Made by a program: the position numbers and the translations under genes. Positions 37,163-49,531 of a stretch of DNA of 64,000 nucleotides are shown piece by piece (position 1 is the stretch's first letter; the number at the start of each line of letters is the position of its first letter). Under the pieces are notes generated by a model that was not told the origin of the DNA, searched no databases, and saw only the letters and a program-made list of their open reading frames with translations. The stretch is taken from assembly GCA_030770535.1 (NCBI GenBank), contig JASVEC010000009.1, positions 868,001 through 932,000 on the forward strand. Direction: 5' to 3'. This DNA is from Batkoa obscura. Taxonomy: Eukaryota; Entomophthoromycota; Entomophthoromycetes; Entomophthorales; Batkoaceae.

Positions 37163-38099
37163 CGTTGTTTTTGACTAAAAACTAAAAACTTAAAATTTGA
37201 ATGATAGATTTTTCCAAACTCTAAGCTTTGGCTAAATGGTCACTTTTATTCTATTTTAACCAATCATGCACAAGTTTAAATCCCATCCAATCTCATTCAA
37301 GTTCACATTTCTATGATATTTTTCAAGGGCTAAGCTTGGTAATCTAGTAACTGGATTTATTATACATAGCAAATTAAACGCAGGTTTTATTTATTTATAT
37401 TTATGTTTGTTTTAGTGTTCGAGAAGCTTTATACAATGTAAATAGTAACTTTAAAACTAATATTGATCTAAAGAACTAAAAAGTTCAAGTTGCATCAGAA
37501 TCCCACAAAAGCGAAAAAGCTACAAAATTTAAGGTGAAACATTTTCTATTTTAGGAAGTTTGTGCGGCAAATATGCCAACACAAGTTATCGTGTTACTGG
37601 CCATTTAACCTCAGGGTTTTAAGTAAATCAAGTCGGTGTCAACATCTTGTGGAGATTAAATCTCACATCTTAGTACCTAAATAGTTAAGTTAGTTAAGCT
37701 TAAGTATTGGGTTGGTAGTTAGTACAGCAAATATCACACTAAATTACTGATATTGTTAAGCTACAATTATTATAATATAAAAACTAGTAAAACTGTCTTG
37801 AACTCAAGTATGAATTTTTATAGAACTTGAGTACACCTGACCTTGGTACTGTTTAACAAAACATAGATCATTAAGTTTATGTTGAAAGGTCTTAAAAGTC
37901 AAACAAAAATGTGCAGATTTTTTAATGATTGTATTACATTTAATTAAAAAGTAAGAGTTTATAACAACTTATATAGGCATAAAAAACTAAAAATATAATT
38001 TAAAGAACTCATATTTAATACGATTTTTTATTTAAGAAGTTCAATTTGGAATCTACAAAGAATAAATAATGTTAAAAAGTGCATATCATCATAAAAATA
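37163..38099. other. Intergenic, no gene seen
   Basis: 937 bp between BRO1 and the RFC subunit, both on the minus strand (BRO1 promoter side). No frame, RNA gene or repeat recognised. Confidence 0.5.
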
Positions 38100-39571
38100 T
38101 TACCTTTTGTATAAACTCATAAACTTAGCAGTAAATCCTTCCAAATGAACAATATATTTTTGACCTTCTTTTATACGTAAATCCTAGCAGAAGAAATTAA
38201 AACTTACAATACACAATTTCCATAGAACTTACAAATATAGTGGCTTCTTTTAATAAAGTCAACTTAAAGCTATCTGGCACTTGGTTGAACAACTCAATAG
38301 TTAATTGCTGAATAAAAAATGTTATAACTTGATGAACGAACTTAAAAATAAACCTACTTTAAGGATTGTTGCAGGTGGGATACATCTTGCTAATAATTCA
38401 TAGTACATTGTACGGCAATTAATCAATCTAAAAAATATTGAGTTTTACAGCATTTACGATAAAACATCACTTACGTTAGAGCTGTTTGATTTTTAATTAT
38501 ATTATTCGCAATATTTTTAATATAAAGCTCCCAATCTGGAATAGGAATAGGTGTTGATGGATTTACTGGATAACTAATAATCATTTGTCGTTACAATCAA
38601 GGTCTATAATAAAAATAATTACGTTTGCGACAAAGTTGCCTCCAAAATAAGTATAGCTTTTCTCAAGTTACGATCAGACATGGCAACCAAATTCTTAGCA
38701 AATTGTGGTGGTAGATCAAACACTTCCTTTCTAGATAAATCATTGAGGATATCAATCATCTAAAATATCAATTTATAATCCTACTGATAAATAAATAATT
38801 ACCTGCTCTTCAGTAGGTGCTGGAACTCTCAATAATAAACAACGACTTCTTATTGGCGATATAATATTTGTTGTATTATTACAACATAAAATAATTCTCA
38901 AGTTGGACATGTATTTTTCCATGGTTCTACGTAAAGCTTGTTGAGCTGGTTTAGATAGCGACTCTGCTTCGGAAATTACAATGACTAAAACAATTTTAAT
39001 TTATTTCGTTTTTCTATTTTTTTTCTTCCTTACCTTTGAATTTCCTTTTTGAGTTTGAATCTATCTGTTGAGTTTGTGCAATTTCTTTAATCACAGTTTG
39101 AATAACAAATCGATCTTGATTTCCAACATCACTATAAAAAACTGAATCAATCATATAGTAACTAAAAAAAAACAATTTTACCTTGGATTCAACTCCATAT
39201 GAAAGTTACTGGATACTATACTTATATCAATTTTTCGATTTGATGGCGTTGTAAACTGACGCATATCGATATGAATCTAATAGTCAAATAAGCAAGGCAT
39301 TTTCATTTTAATTTAAATCCTCTACCTTTTCAACTCCATCACCGAAAATCCCTTTTAGCAAAGCATGGATCCTAGTCTTTTTTCCTGCCCCTGAAGGCCC
39401 ATAAACTAACAAATGAGGAACTTCTTCAACTTCAGACTAGAATATGGTTAACTATCTTTCTTAATTGTTTATATTTTGATTTACTAGCTTCTTAAGTTGT
39501 CCAGTCAAATTCTCATGATAGCTAAGTTTGGCTATACTGTCTGGCCGATATTTGTCTACCCATAAACTCAT
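38100..39571 (-). CDS. RFC5: Replication factor C subunit (yeast Rfc5 / human RFC3 type)
   Basis: The gene is cut by about nine short introns, and exons read [20 protein letters not shown], then Walker [54 protein letters not shown], the Walker-B region [20 protein letters not shown] with [18 protein letters not shown], and [19 protein letters not shown] after the P-loop and the degenerate Walker B (SEAE instead of DEAD) single out the Rfc5/RFC3 subunit. It is part of the RFC clamp loader that places PCNA on primed DNA, and of checkpoint loaders. The last exon ends [13 protein letters not shown] at 38100. No listed long frame covers it because each exon is short. Confidence 0.93.
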
Positions 39572-39813
39572 CTTTGATTATTTTATCAGAAAAAAATAAA
39601 GTAAAGTAATGATGTCTTTAATCATTTTCTTATTATAGAATATTGCTTTTTTTAATCAATCTTATTGGATACAATCTCTTTATGGGAGCTGAATTAAAGT
39701 TTTATATTCAAATATATGAAATTAAATAAAAATAAAATCAATTAATAAAAAAGATTAATAATTAAATCATAATACATGAAAAATATAAAAGAATAATTTT
39801 ATTTAAGTGAGAT

Positions 39814-41085
39814 TCATAAGGAAGCTCCATAACTAAAAATGAGTAAAATGATTAAAAATAAATAAACTAAATTTACCCAAAGGTGGATTTAATGCTATTC
39901 CAATAAAAACGGTTCCAATTATCTCTAGTAATATCTTCTTGTCCAACTGGAACACCTTCTTGTTTTAAAATTAAATTTACAGATCCAGACAATTCTTCTA
40001 ACTCAATAGTAACAATAGAGTAGTGGCCTAACAGTAAATAAAATGCTAAACTAATAAAAATATTAACTTACTTTCAGGCCATAAATTGGAGCGCCATTTA
40101 AGTTGAATCTTTTTATTTTCTTGCTATAACAGTTATTAGTTTTGGCTTATCAAAAACAGGATTAAATATTTACTAATTCTATTAATTCGCCCGATATATT
40201 ACCACCAAATAATCTAAATGGTGCCCCTTTTTCTTTGCCAAATTGTACATCGGAACGAGACCAAATGGACATCAAAGTGGAATCCGTTAATGCAGCGTAC
40301 AATTGTGCTGCTGATGTAACAAACTCGATAGTATCATTCAAAGTAGTTGTATTGACTTTTTTAGGCTCTCCTTTAGTAACTGAAGTGACCACTGTATCTT
40401 TAACACTCTTTTCGTTTAACACTTGAACATTGGTAATACCGGTCGTATTTACTGGTGCAGGAGTACCTAATAACTCTTTTGGTATATAAACATCTTTTGA
40501 GTGATGCTCGACTAAGTCCTTAGGGAAGCTTAAGAATACTTTGATCATTTGTTCCTTTAATGAAGTTCTTATAATATTTCTAAATGCATCCTTTTCTCTG
40601 GTGTCATTATCAATGCTGACTTCAAATACAAAATCACCTTCATCAGTATCATGGGCGACTTCTGGTACATTAATGTGACCCTTTGCTTTTTCGCCAGAAG
40701 GTAAAATACCTATTTTCTGTTAGGCATTCTTTTTAGAAATTATAATAATAAATTACCTGTCCATTTCAATTTAATTACAACATCATACAAAGTAATAATC
40801 TTTCCTTTTCTTTGATTCAAGTTAACATCTCCAGTAATTGAATCGACATTATCAATTTCAACTGAATACGAGTCTCTTTCTGCAGTTAACCCTTTTAATT
40901 TTTCAGTCAAGTAGTTGGTTGCCCAAGGTAAGCAGTTTTTTTCAGTCCTTTATCATTTTTATAAGTTTTTAATACATTATATAAAGTCAAATTACCAATG
41001 CCTAATTTGAATATTAAGTTAATATCTAAATAGCATAATAGTGTTCTATCAATTACCAATTATTAACATTCTTCCAGTTCGACAT
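39814..41085 (-). CDS. AHA1: Activator of Hsp90 ATPase (Aha1), with a 6-nt micro-exon
   Basis: Exon 1 (41085-41057) is MSNWKNVNN plus two bases of a Trp codon; a 6-nt exon GCATTG (41001-40996) and exon 3 then give the invariant NNWHWTEKNCLPWATNYL. The N-domain continues with NLNQRKGKIITLYDVVIKL (Aha1 family). The C-terminal AHSA1/START-like domain has FVTSAAQLYAALTDS, RLFGGNISGELIEL, then QENKKIQLKWR after an intron, and IKSTFGYGASL. The last exon (39832-39814) is only 19 nt. The protein binds the Hsp90 middle domain and raises its ATPase rate. At least six introns. The N-terminus is shorter than the human one but like the yeast one. Confidence 0.94.
40996..41001 (-). other. 6-nt micro-exon of AHA1
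   Basis: GCATTG sits between a 55-nt intron (GTAATTGATAG...CAAATTAG) and a 48-nt intron (GTAATTTG...GATAAAG). Including it gives TG-G CAT TG-G, that is Trp-His-Trp, matching the invariant NNWHW of Aha1 proteins. Leaving it out would delete His-Trp but keep frame. Confidence 0.85.
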
Positions 41086-41810
41086 TTTTATTGTTTATTA
41101 GTATGAATGCAAGCGTAACTTTTTTAATCAATTTAAAATTTAATTTTTCCCATTGTATTTTTATAGTCTAATTTCACACTTTAATTTATTTTAATTTATT
41201 TATCCAATCATTGGTTTTATTTTAATTTCATTGTACAGATTATTGGCCGATTGCATTTATTAAGATTTTTATTCTAATTTAAGTATAATGAAGATATTAT
41301 AAGAAGTTTCTAGAAATAAATGATAATATATAGCTACGAATTGATAATAGTGGTAGCAATAACACTAGTTTCCATTTTATAAGATTATACTTAAATAGTG
41401 GATTTAAATTTTCAATATTAGATGTTGGTAACAACATTTATTTTTATTTTTTATTAATATAATATGATAACTAGGATATAAAAACTATCAAACCACTAAA
41501 TTATAAAAGCTGTTATAAAAATTAACTGGACTTTACTCGAAGTTAATAATATACTAATTAAGAATTATATTTATAAATGATACCATCCATAGTTAAACAC
41601 GATATGACGCATTGTTAAATTAGATGGTCGTTGCTAATGTTTGTGTAAAGCTGATGAATCTAATTGTTAATAATCTCCTTAACTTGAAAATCATTTAAAA
41701 ATAGTCAAGCATCTTAAACAAATGAAAAAAAACATAAATTACGAATAATACTTAAAATCCAAATTTAAACTGATATTTGAACTATAATCATCTATTATTT
41801 TTAATTATCC
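41086..41810. other. Intergenic, no gene seen
   Basis: 725 bp between AHA1 and the uL29m gene, both on the minus strand. AT-rich with short repeats of TTTAATTTATTT near 41190 and no coding signal. Confidence 0.5.
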
Positions 41811-42320
41811 TCGACCTTCTTTTCCTCTAACTTATTTTCGTATTTACTTTCTTTTTGTGCTAATTCCCATTGAATTCTTCTTTCATTTAAAATAGTAAGG
41901 ATCCTAGCCATATTTTTTCTGACCTAAAATTAAAGTTAACTCATGTTCACTATAAAAATAATAAACCTACTTTAACATAGCGATGTTTATTTGAGAAGAA
42001 TTCTTCCGAAATCTGGTATTTCTTAGCTTCTGCTTTTTGAGTAGCCAACAAATTTTTTTCTTTCAAGTTAACAAACCACAATTTATGTAAGTCTTCAAAA
42101 CTTTTTAATCTTAACTCATCTGGTCTCCAACTACGTCCTGGAAAAAAAAAATTAGATTTACGATATCTATTGAATTTCACTCTAACTTACCTGTTGTTAT
42201 TTTATCCTTTGGTAAAGCTGTACCATTTTCAAAAAATTCTTCTAATCCTCGAAATACACGATTTTGATTGCTACGTATACTGGTTAAATTTAATCTTTGA
42301 AATCCTTTGAAATAACTCAT
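41811..42320 (-). CDS. Mitochondrial large-subunit ribosomal protein uL29m (MRPL47/Mrpl4)
   Basis: Three exons starting [20 protein letters not shown] (presequence-like) and reading [20 protein letters not shown] then [20 protein letters not shown], the MRP-L47 signature at the ribosomal exit tunnel, then [20 protein letters not shown] and a Lys/Glu-rich end EEKKVEDN. About 135 residues, shorter than animal MRPL47 (~250) but covering the core fold. Introns near 42138-42190 and 41922-41966. Confidence 0.93.
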
Positions 42321-43131
42321 TATTATTGTTATTCTTTTTTTGTTAAACTAGTTATTTTTGAATTTAAATTGTATTTTAAGTTCATGTTTTTGAGTTTGAG
42401 GTTTGAATTTGGATTGTTAGTAAACTCCCATTTTTAAAATTGATCCGTAGGTTTTTTGTTATCCAAGCTAGTCTTTTAAAGCTAGAAACAGTATTAACTA
42501 TGAATTATATAGTGATTATATGAAATTTAAACAATAACCATAAGGAAAGCTAATGTGTACTCTAACTGCATTATTTTAATTTGTTTGCATATTTCTGTAC
42601 CTTTATTTTTTTATTTTTTTATTTTTTTATTTTTTTATTTATTTTTTTATTTTTTTAAAATCCTTGGTTTATTAGGATGGTCAAATGATAACTTATTACT
42701 ATAAAAAGCAAATTGGAAAACTACAAAACTTTCATTAATTCGCCTTATGCATTTAATGTCAGAGTAGAAGCACTTGATAAAACCTGATCCTAATTTGCTC
42801 GAAGTATATCTTATTAAATGATCTATTTTATTAAAAAATGTTATTATTAAATTAAATAAGTACAAGCTATAACAGAAATAACAAAGTAAACTTATTAAAT
42901 CAAATTGTTGAAATGATTTTCTAAGCGTATTAAATTAAAGCAATGGTATTTACAATAATTTAGTATATTATATAACATTTTAGCTTTAATTTGTCATGCT
43001 AAATTTTTTTTTAAAAATTTTCTATTGTTTGAGGAATATAATAAATAATTACAATCTTGGTTAAAAAATTAAAAATTACATTAATGTTTATTAAAAAATA
43101 TATAAAAAACTAAAAAATACTAAACATAGAC
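42321..43131. other. Intergenic, low complexity
   Basis: 811 bp containing a T-rich octamer repeat (42603-42657). A 72-codon minus frame next to it has no recognisable features and is not called. Confidence 0.5.
42603..42657. repeat. (TTTTTTTA)n tandem repeat
   Basis: About six to seven imperfect 8-bp units of T7A type. Confidence 0.85.
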
Positions 43132-45546
43132 TCATTTTTGTACACCATCACTATAATCCGTTAATTTTCTTCTCTTTGTTTTCTTCTCTTTGTTTCCATC
43201 TACACATGAAAATAATTCATCTAAAGCTGCGTTAAAATCATTGTCAAAACTATTTGTCAAATTAAGCTCATCCATTTTTAAACGGATCCTCTCGCGTCTA
43301 CTAGGCATTCTCCTAGCTGCCTCATATGCCTCTTGGTCATAGTCCATTAATATTTCTTTACCAAGCTGAATACATTCCCAAGCATCTTTAGTCCTTGCTT
43401 TCTCTTTTTCTTTTGCTTCTTTCTCTAATCTCCGTTTTTTCTTTTTACTTTCTCTTTCTTTTCTAAGTTCTCTTCTTTTAGCCACTTCATCAGTACAATA
43501 TTTCAATAATATTTCTTTACCAATCTGGATCGACAATTGAGCATCTTTAATCCTTGCTTCTTCTCTTTCTTTAGCTTCCTTTTCCTCCCTTTCTCTTCTC
43601 TCTTTTGCTTCTTTCTCATCCTGGTCCTTGTTTTCCATAACTTTATCCTCCCTTGTTTCTGAATCCTTATTCATATTTTTAAAGCACGCTTCTCCTATTT
43701 GAAAAGTATTAATGATATCCTTATCAAAATTAGATACGAAAATATCCGTAAGCTTATCATTTAGTGCTTCAGATTTTCTTGAAGCGTCTTTTTGAGTATC
43801 ACCCCGTTGTACTAGATTTACGTTCCTTAGCATATCATGTTGATGAATTGTTCTAGTACTATTATTATTATTGTGTGTTGTTGGTAGTTTAATTGTGCTA
43901 ACTTCATGTGCATCTGAATGTGCTTGCATTTGGCCATCTTCAATAGCATCTACTTCAGAGCTATTGTCATTGCTCTTTAATCCCATTTGAATATACTCTT
44001 CATTACCCTTAATAATTTGAATGCCCATATTCGGATTATTATTGATAATATTTGGCCCATTTGTATTTCTTTTGGATTCTAAAATTGGTCGAATATTAGA
44101 TAAATTTCGATTACATAAAGCTCTTGGTTTATCCTCATCATAGTTACTTTGTTTGTTATAGAGTATACTTTTATTTATACTAGTTTTTTGTACTTTTTCA
44201 GTTAAGTGAGATGGTGTTTTAAGCTTCGAAGCAACAACCGTATTTGCTGGAATGACTGCGTTGTTATTAATTAGTCCTATGTTGTTAACTGTTCGTTGTT
44301 TATTAGCTTTATACTTTTTTATTAAATTAGTATTGATTTGAATGTCTTTAACTGTTATACTATGCTCCTCTTGCTTCATAATTTCATCATTTTCGGTATC
44401 AATACCACTTTCATTATATTCTCTCTGTCTTAAACTTGCATTACTTGCAGTGCTGATATTAGCTTTGTTATTATCTTGCCTCAAATTGTCTTTGTTCTTG
44501 GTATTATTTTTGATTTTTTCCTTGTTCAAAATATCTTTTTTACTCTTATTTGTCATTTCTTTAATTAGCCCTTCTTTACTTATGCTTTCTTTTACTTTCT
44601 TCAGCTCTTCTACTCCATTCTTTCTAAGAGCTTTACGCTTTTCTTTTTCTCTCTTCTTCATATGTCTCTTGACTTCTTCCATCAACCGAAGATTTTTTTG
44701 ATTGGAGGTTTCTTCAGTGTCTGACTGGCCGTTGTCTTTATAAATATTCATTGCTGATTGCACAAATCTAAGGAAATAGGTTTTGGATTCAGCTGAGCTA
44801 TATAACGGGACAGTACTTAATTGATCTTGAGGTACATGATAAAAATCATGAGCGAGTTCAGAATCTCCATTGAAATGATTATCAAAGTATTCGAAACCAG
44901 ACCCAAATTCACTTGAATTATTAATTTTTACTGATGAAACATTTTCTACTGAGCTATACTTTTTTACATCTATTTCAAACATGTTAAAATTATTTTATCT
45001 ACTTAGAAGGAATTTACCTTCAACTTTTGGTCTCTTCCATTTTGGGTACTTTAGTAATTCATCTTTTAGTCCTCTAGTACTATCTATGAAAATAAAATCA
45101 TCCACCTCATTGTAGATTTGGCTATGCTTGGTTTTTTGGCTTGTATCGGTGTCCTTTTGGTCAGGGATAATCTTTTGGCTTAAATTGATATCTTCTTGCT
45201 TAAACTCTGTTTTCTGGCTTATGTTAGCGTCTACTTCATTGAGGCTGGTATTTTGGCTTTGAGCCTTATCTAATCTCATTTTTTCTATAGTAGCCTCTAA
45301 TTCTTTTATCTTCTTCATATGGCCTTTATCAACTATAACCATTTCACTGAATATATCAATCTCATCCGCTTCATTTGTGAAATCTTTGCCATATTTTTTG
45401 ATGATGCCTTCAAATCTATTCCTCAATTTAACACGACTGGTTGCCAGCAATTTATCATTGATATTGGGCAACGTCATCTCATCACTCTTATTGGATGATG
45501 ATATATTTGGTGGGTTGTTTTCTTGCTCTTTATTGCTCTTTGCCAT
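43132..45546 (-). CDS. Scm3/HJURP-like centromere protein (CENP-A chaperone candidate)
   Basis: Exons 45546-45018 and 44969-43132, joined by a 48-nt GTAAAT...AATAG intron (phase 1, making GAT), give 788 residues. Without this intron they look like two genes. Residues about 35-80 (RVKLRNRFEGIIKKYGKDF, then DEIDIFSEMVIVDKGHMKKI) fit the Scm3 domain pattern: an Arg/aromatic start, KYG, an acidic DEIDL-like step, then VxDxGHL. Scm3 delivers CENP-A/Cse4 to centromeric nucleosomes. The remaining ~700 residues are charged and Asn-rich, with long Lys/Glu helices (EKEAKERREREEKEAKER) and two copies of a motif QIGKEILLKY / QLGKEILMDY. Function is inferred from one short domain, so moderate confidence. 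Confidence 0.6.
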
Positions 45547-46469
45547 TTTAAAACGCTATAAATGGCCTGGAACAAAAGATAATAAATATTTTATGATAAA
45601 AAACTAAGGTTAGAATCGCTTTTGCACTTTATTTTTTTATCTTTATTTTTTGTGCACATTTAGCTTAAAAATCACGGAATTTAAAGAACAATTTATGGGA
45701 TGAGCTTGTTAACGGTTAAAGTTGTGACATAAGTTACTAAATTAAGTAATTTATGAAGTAATAAGGAGTTATTATATTTAGTTATTAATTCTTATCTACC
45801 AAAATTGTCTTCTGACTATTGTCATTCCTAAATTTAAAATTCATCATTCTATTTTATTTTATCTTTACTTTACTTTACTTTGTTCTTACCTTTATCATCA
45901 AAATTCAGTCGAAGCTCAAGTTAACTGGTATAATATTAGGCATTCTCAGAAATAACTCTTTTTTAGACAAAAATGACAGCAAGCAAATTATTAGCTAAAG
46001 CAAAAAAGCCATTTTTTCAAATTTTTTAATAAATACTCAATTTCCAATAAACAGTTTTTGCTAATATTTTAACAATTTTAGTTAATAAAAAATAAATAAA
46101 ATATTTTAATTTAAATTTTAGCTTTTTATTATTAACATGACAATATTTGATTATTTTTAAAAAAAAAGTCTAAAAAGTAAAAACATGTACTTTTTATCCC
46201 ATCAGAGTAAATAATATCAATGTAATAAGTTAAAAAAACATCACAAGGCCAATTGAATCGTCTAATCTAAAGTTCAGTCAAATAAAAAAAGATCTCTACA
46301 TTATATTGTTTGAACAATTTAGTTATTTTTTAGATTGCTTCTAGATTGTTATCATATTGTTGGAAAGGTATACAAAAAAGCCAAAAACAACTTTCAAAAA
46401 AAAGTTTTTTTATCTAAATTTTGCTAAGCCCTCCACAACTTAAAATTTTATTTCTGTAAAGTATACGAT

Positions 46470-46638
46470 ACATAGGAGTATTTTTTATCCATTGCCCTTT
46501 GCTATTTTTCTAAAATTTAGTTTAATTTTAAAATGAATAGTTAGCTAGCACACACCCAAACTTGAATAGTGTACTGGTTAATTAATTCCTAAATTTTAAA
46601 AAACAGCAAAAGACAATTGGTAAAAAACATCCCCATAT
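46470..46638. mobile_element. ~169-bp long-TIR MITE sharing the ~105-bp family's ends
   Basis: Left end ACATAGGAGTATTTTTTATC and right end (reverse complement) ATATGGGGATGTTTTTTACC pair over about 48 bp; inside the arms, TTTGCTATTTTT pairs with TTTGCTGTTTTT, then both read AAAATTTAG. Only the outermost ~16 bp of the right end resemble the ~105-bp family, so this is a different internal body with common tips. No coding capacity. Single copy seen here. Confidence 0.8.
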
Positions 46639-48095
46639 ATTGATATAAGTTTTATAGATACAATGATAGCTGCTGAGCCACGAAAGTTCATTTCTATTAA
46701 TGTTACACTTCCTTACTTGCCTTTCTCAGCTCTAATAATTTTTTCAGAACATAATTCGTTGGCTTTATCATAGACTTAATAAACTATAGCTATTGGTATG
46801 AGGCGATAATTTCACAAAATATAATTAAAGTTGGTCAGTTCCAGAGATTAAATAACATTGTGAAAGTTGATACTTAGTGGTCGAAGTTAAAAGCTACTCT
46901 TGCTTAATTAACTTCCCTTGAGTCGAAGGGTCTTAGTTTATGTAACTAAGATAGACTTAACTTAATAGAAATAATACGTAATAAGCTACGAATTATGTAA
47001 AACAAATACAATGGAAGATACTACTGTAAAATCTATATCAGATGTTGTCAGAAAGACTTAGTGACTTTATTAACGATACGTTATCAGGGAGTAATCCAAT
47101 TAAAAAGCCTTGAGTTATCATATTGAAGAATCTCTTTTATACTCCAACAGGTATGGATATCAAAACGAGAAGATAATATTCTTTGCAATATGAAGTTAGA
47201 AATTCTCGCAGCAAATCAAAATAAGGGACTCTGAATTGATTGTGTTTGAACTTGAGAATACAACAACTTAAGTGATTGTTGTGTTATAATCAATTCGAGA
47301 GCTAATAAAGCAATATTTCACAACATTAGATAACCCACATTTCTTGAAGTGAGTTGGGTTGCCAAATTACTATTTATAAGCTATCTCTGTAAAAATGAAG
47401 GTTGCTCAGCTTATCAAACTAAACGTATGTGATTGGAGGAGTATTACATCAAATTTCTATACAAACAGATAGTAGTGAACAAAGTCATTAGATTAAGCTA
47501 TTAAAACTCTGACTGGTTTGATGTAGTTACTTCTGTTCTTTCCCGCCTAACTATTCAAATATAATGCAATTTCCTCATGCCCTACCTTTCTCGGTTTTAC
47601 ATTACTATATGCACTGCATTAGATTTTTATTTATAATATGTACTATATTAAATTTTCATATTGTTAATGATGATGTATATTATTATATTTTTTGTAACAG
47701 CAATATTAAATTTTAGTAGGCTAATTAAATAAATATTACCTTTGTTATTTAAAGTATAATACATAAAGTAATAAGATATACTGTATTTCTTTATATCTAC
47801 TCAAACATTCAAATCAACCAAAGACATTACAAAAAACAATTTTCGATATAAGATACTCTTGCTTTGAGTGATTGAAATAAATTTTTTGATTTTTTGGAAT
47901 TTAATGTTAATACACAATAATCTATTTTAGTGTACAGTATTTATAACATATCACTCTTATTCCGAAAAAAAAAGATATAAAAGGTCTGATTAGATAATAT
48001 TATAGATATAGATTCAAATAAACTAGTATTATAATGTCCTAAAGTTCAATTTGTAGTTTATACTGATGTATAATATTTTCACCAACTGGTGCTTA

Positions 48096-48199
48096 ATATG
48101 GGGATGTTTTTTTTGGTTTCATTACTTTTTCCATTTTTTAAGTGCTATTTCAGCGGAAAGATTATTAGTAAAATTTTTAAAAAAAATACATCCCCATAT
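48096..48199 (-). mobile_element. ~105-bp MITE, copy E
   Basis: 104 bp with the best-preserved ends: ATATGGGGATGTTTTTTT at the left and TACATCCCCATAT at the right, the two being inverted repeats. Core TTTTTTAAGTGCTATTTCAG. It is flanked by A/T bases compatible with insertion at TA. Confidence 0.92.
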
Positions 48200-49531
48200 A
48201 GGCTTTAAAAATATTTTTATATATTTTAAATTAAAAATTTTATAGAATTTTTAGAAATAAAATTGATGATTTTTTATTAGTTGAATATATTAGAAACTTA
48301 TAATACAATTATTATTTCAATACACGTGTGAGGATTTGTGTAATAAGGGATTGGTATTAGTCCAAAGTCTCTAATTGATAAGAATCAAAATAATATCGAT
48401 GAATGTTTGGATTTGGTTAAAGCCCTTATAGTAAAAAAACCACATATTCCTTTAACAAGGGAAAAAGTTAATCAATCTGTATTATTTATCAAAGAATGAT
48501 GTTTTAGGATGAAAAGATAAAGTTAGTATCGAGTTGTAAGACGGTATATCTAAAGTATAAAAAAGGACTGTATTCTTATTGAAATAAGTAAGAAACTTAA
48601 TATTTTAATTACATAACGTTTATATTCAAGAAATTAAATACTTTACAAGTTATAAGTTTGAATATATATTCTATTAAAACAAACTACTACAAATCTGAGA
48701 GTGTTGAATTTTTGATATCAAGCCTCCAACTACTGATAACCTGACTGAAACTACCAAGCCCAGCTCTTCAACCTTCATAATGCGTCTTTAATTTTATAAT
48801 TCATATTAAATTATAACTTGAAGTTTTTATAAATAAGCAAATTTTTACCAATTTTATTGATATAACACATATTTATTTTACTAGTAAAACTATATTTGAT
48901 AACATTGAGATCATAAATTGTTTTCATGTTACTTGAAATGCTTTCTAATAAATTATAAATCTATTTTAATAATCTTTTAAGCTAATATCCGAAATAAATT
49001 ATTTTGCATATTCTAAGTTAATGATGTTAATCATGTTGAATAAGAAGTCAGGGATAATTTAATTCACCCACATAAAATAATGATTTTTTTGCTTAACTAT
49101 TCTTATTGATAGATCGTAACATATTCTTATAACTTTTTATATATGTTTTTATAACTATTGTTTTTTTAACAAGCTTACAAGCCAACATTTAATATATAAT
49201 AGTATTAGCTTCATTTTATGTACATAAACAATAATTTACATTTGATGCTAATTTTTATCAATAAAATCATAGATGTTACTATAATAAACAACTACAATTT
49301 GGAAATCGGAATAAAGTTGTAAAAAATAGAAAATATTAGATGAAATCATAACTTTTAAAAATTTAATTGAATTTTAGCTATAAAAGACCACCCTTTATTT
49401 GCAGATATAGAATAAAATTGAAGCGAGAACTTAAGAATTAAATTTCATTATAATATAAAAAAAGTATAAATACAACTCAAAATGTCATTTAAAAGATAAA
49501 ATCTTTTATACTAATTTTTCATTTTAAAAAA

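Larger units (their letters stand above)
45547..49531. other. 4-kb gene-free region with two MITEs
   Basis: The longest stretch without a gene. It holds the ~169-bp long-TIR MITE (46470-46638) and MITE copy E (48096-48199). Elsewhere I see no exon chain, RNA gene or repeat array. A perfect 7-bp-stem hairpin (CTTAGTT/AACTAAG) lies near 46931-46949. The last few hundred bases must include the MFS transporter promoter. Confidence 0.55.

Noticed and set aside
44970-45017. Two separate minus-strand genes (43132-44982 and 44995-45546)
   Set aside because: A canonical 48-nt phase-1 intron joins them into one reading frame.
46931-46949. Hairpin CTTAGTT-TATGT-AACTAAG as part of a tRNA
   Set aside because: The surrounding bases do not form acceptor, D or T arms and no GTTCRA box is present.
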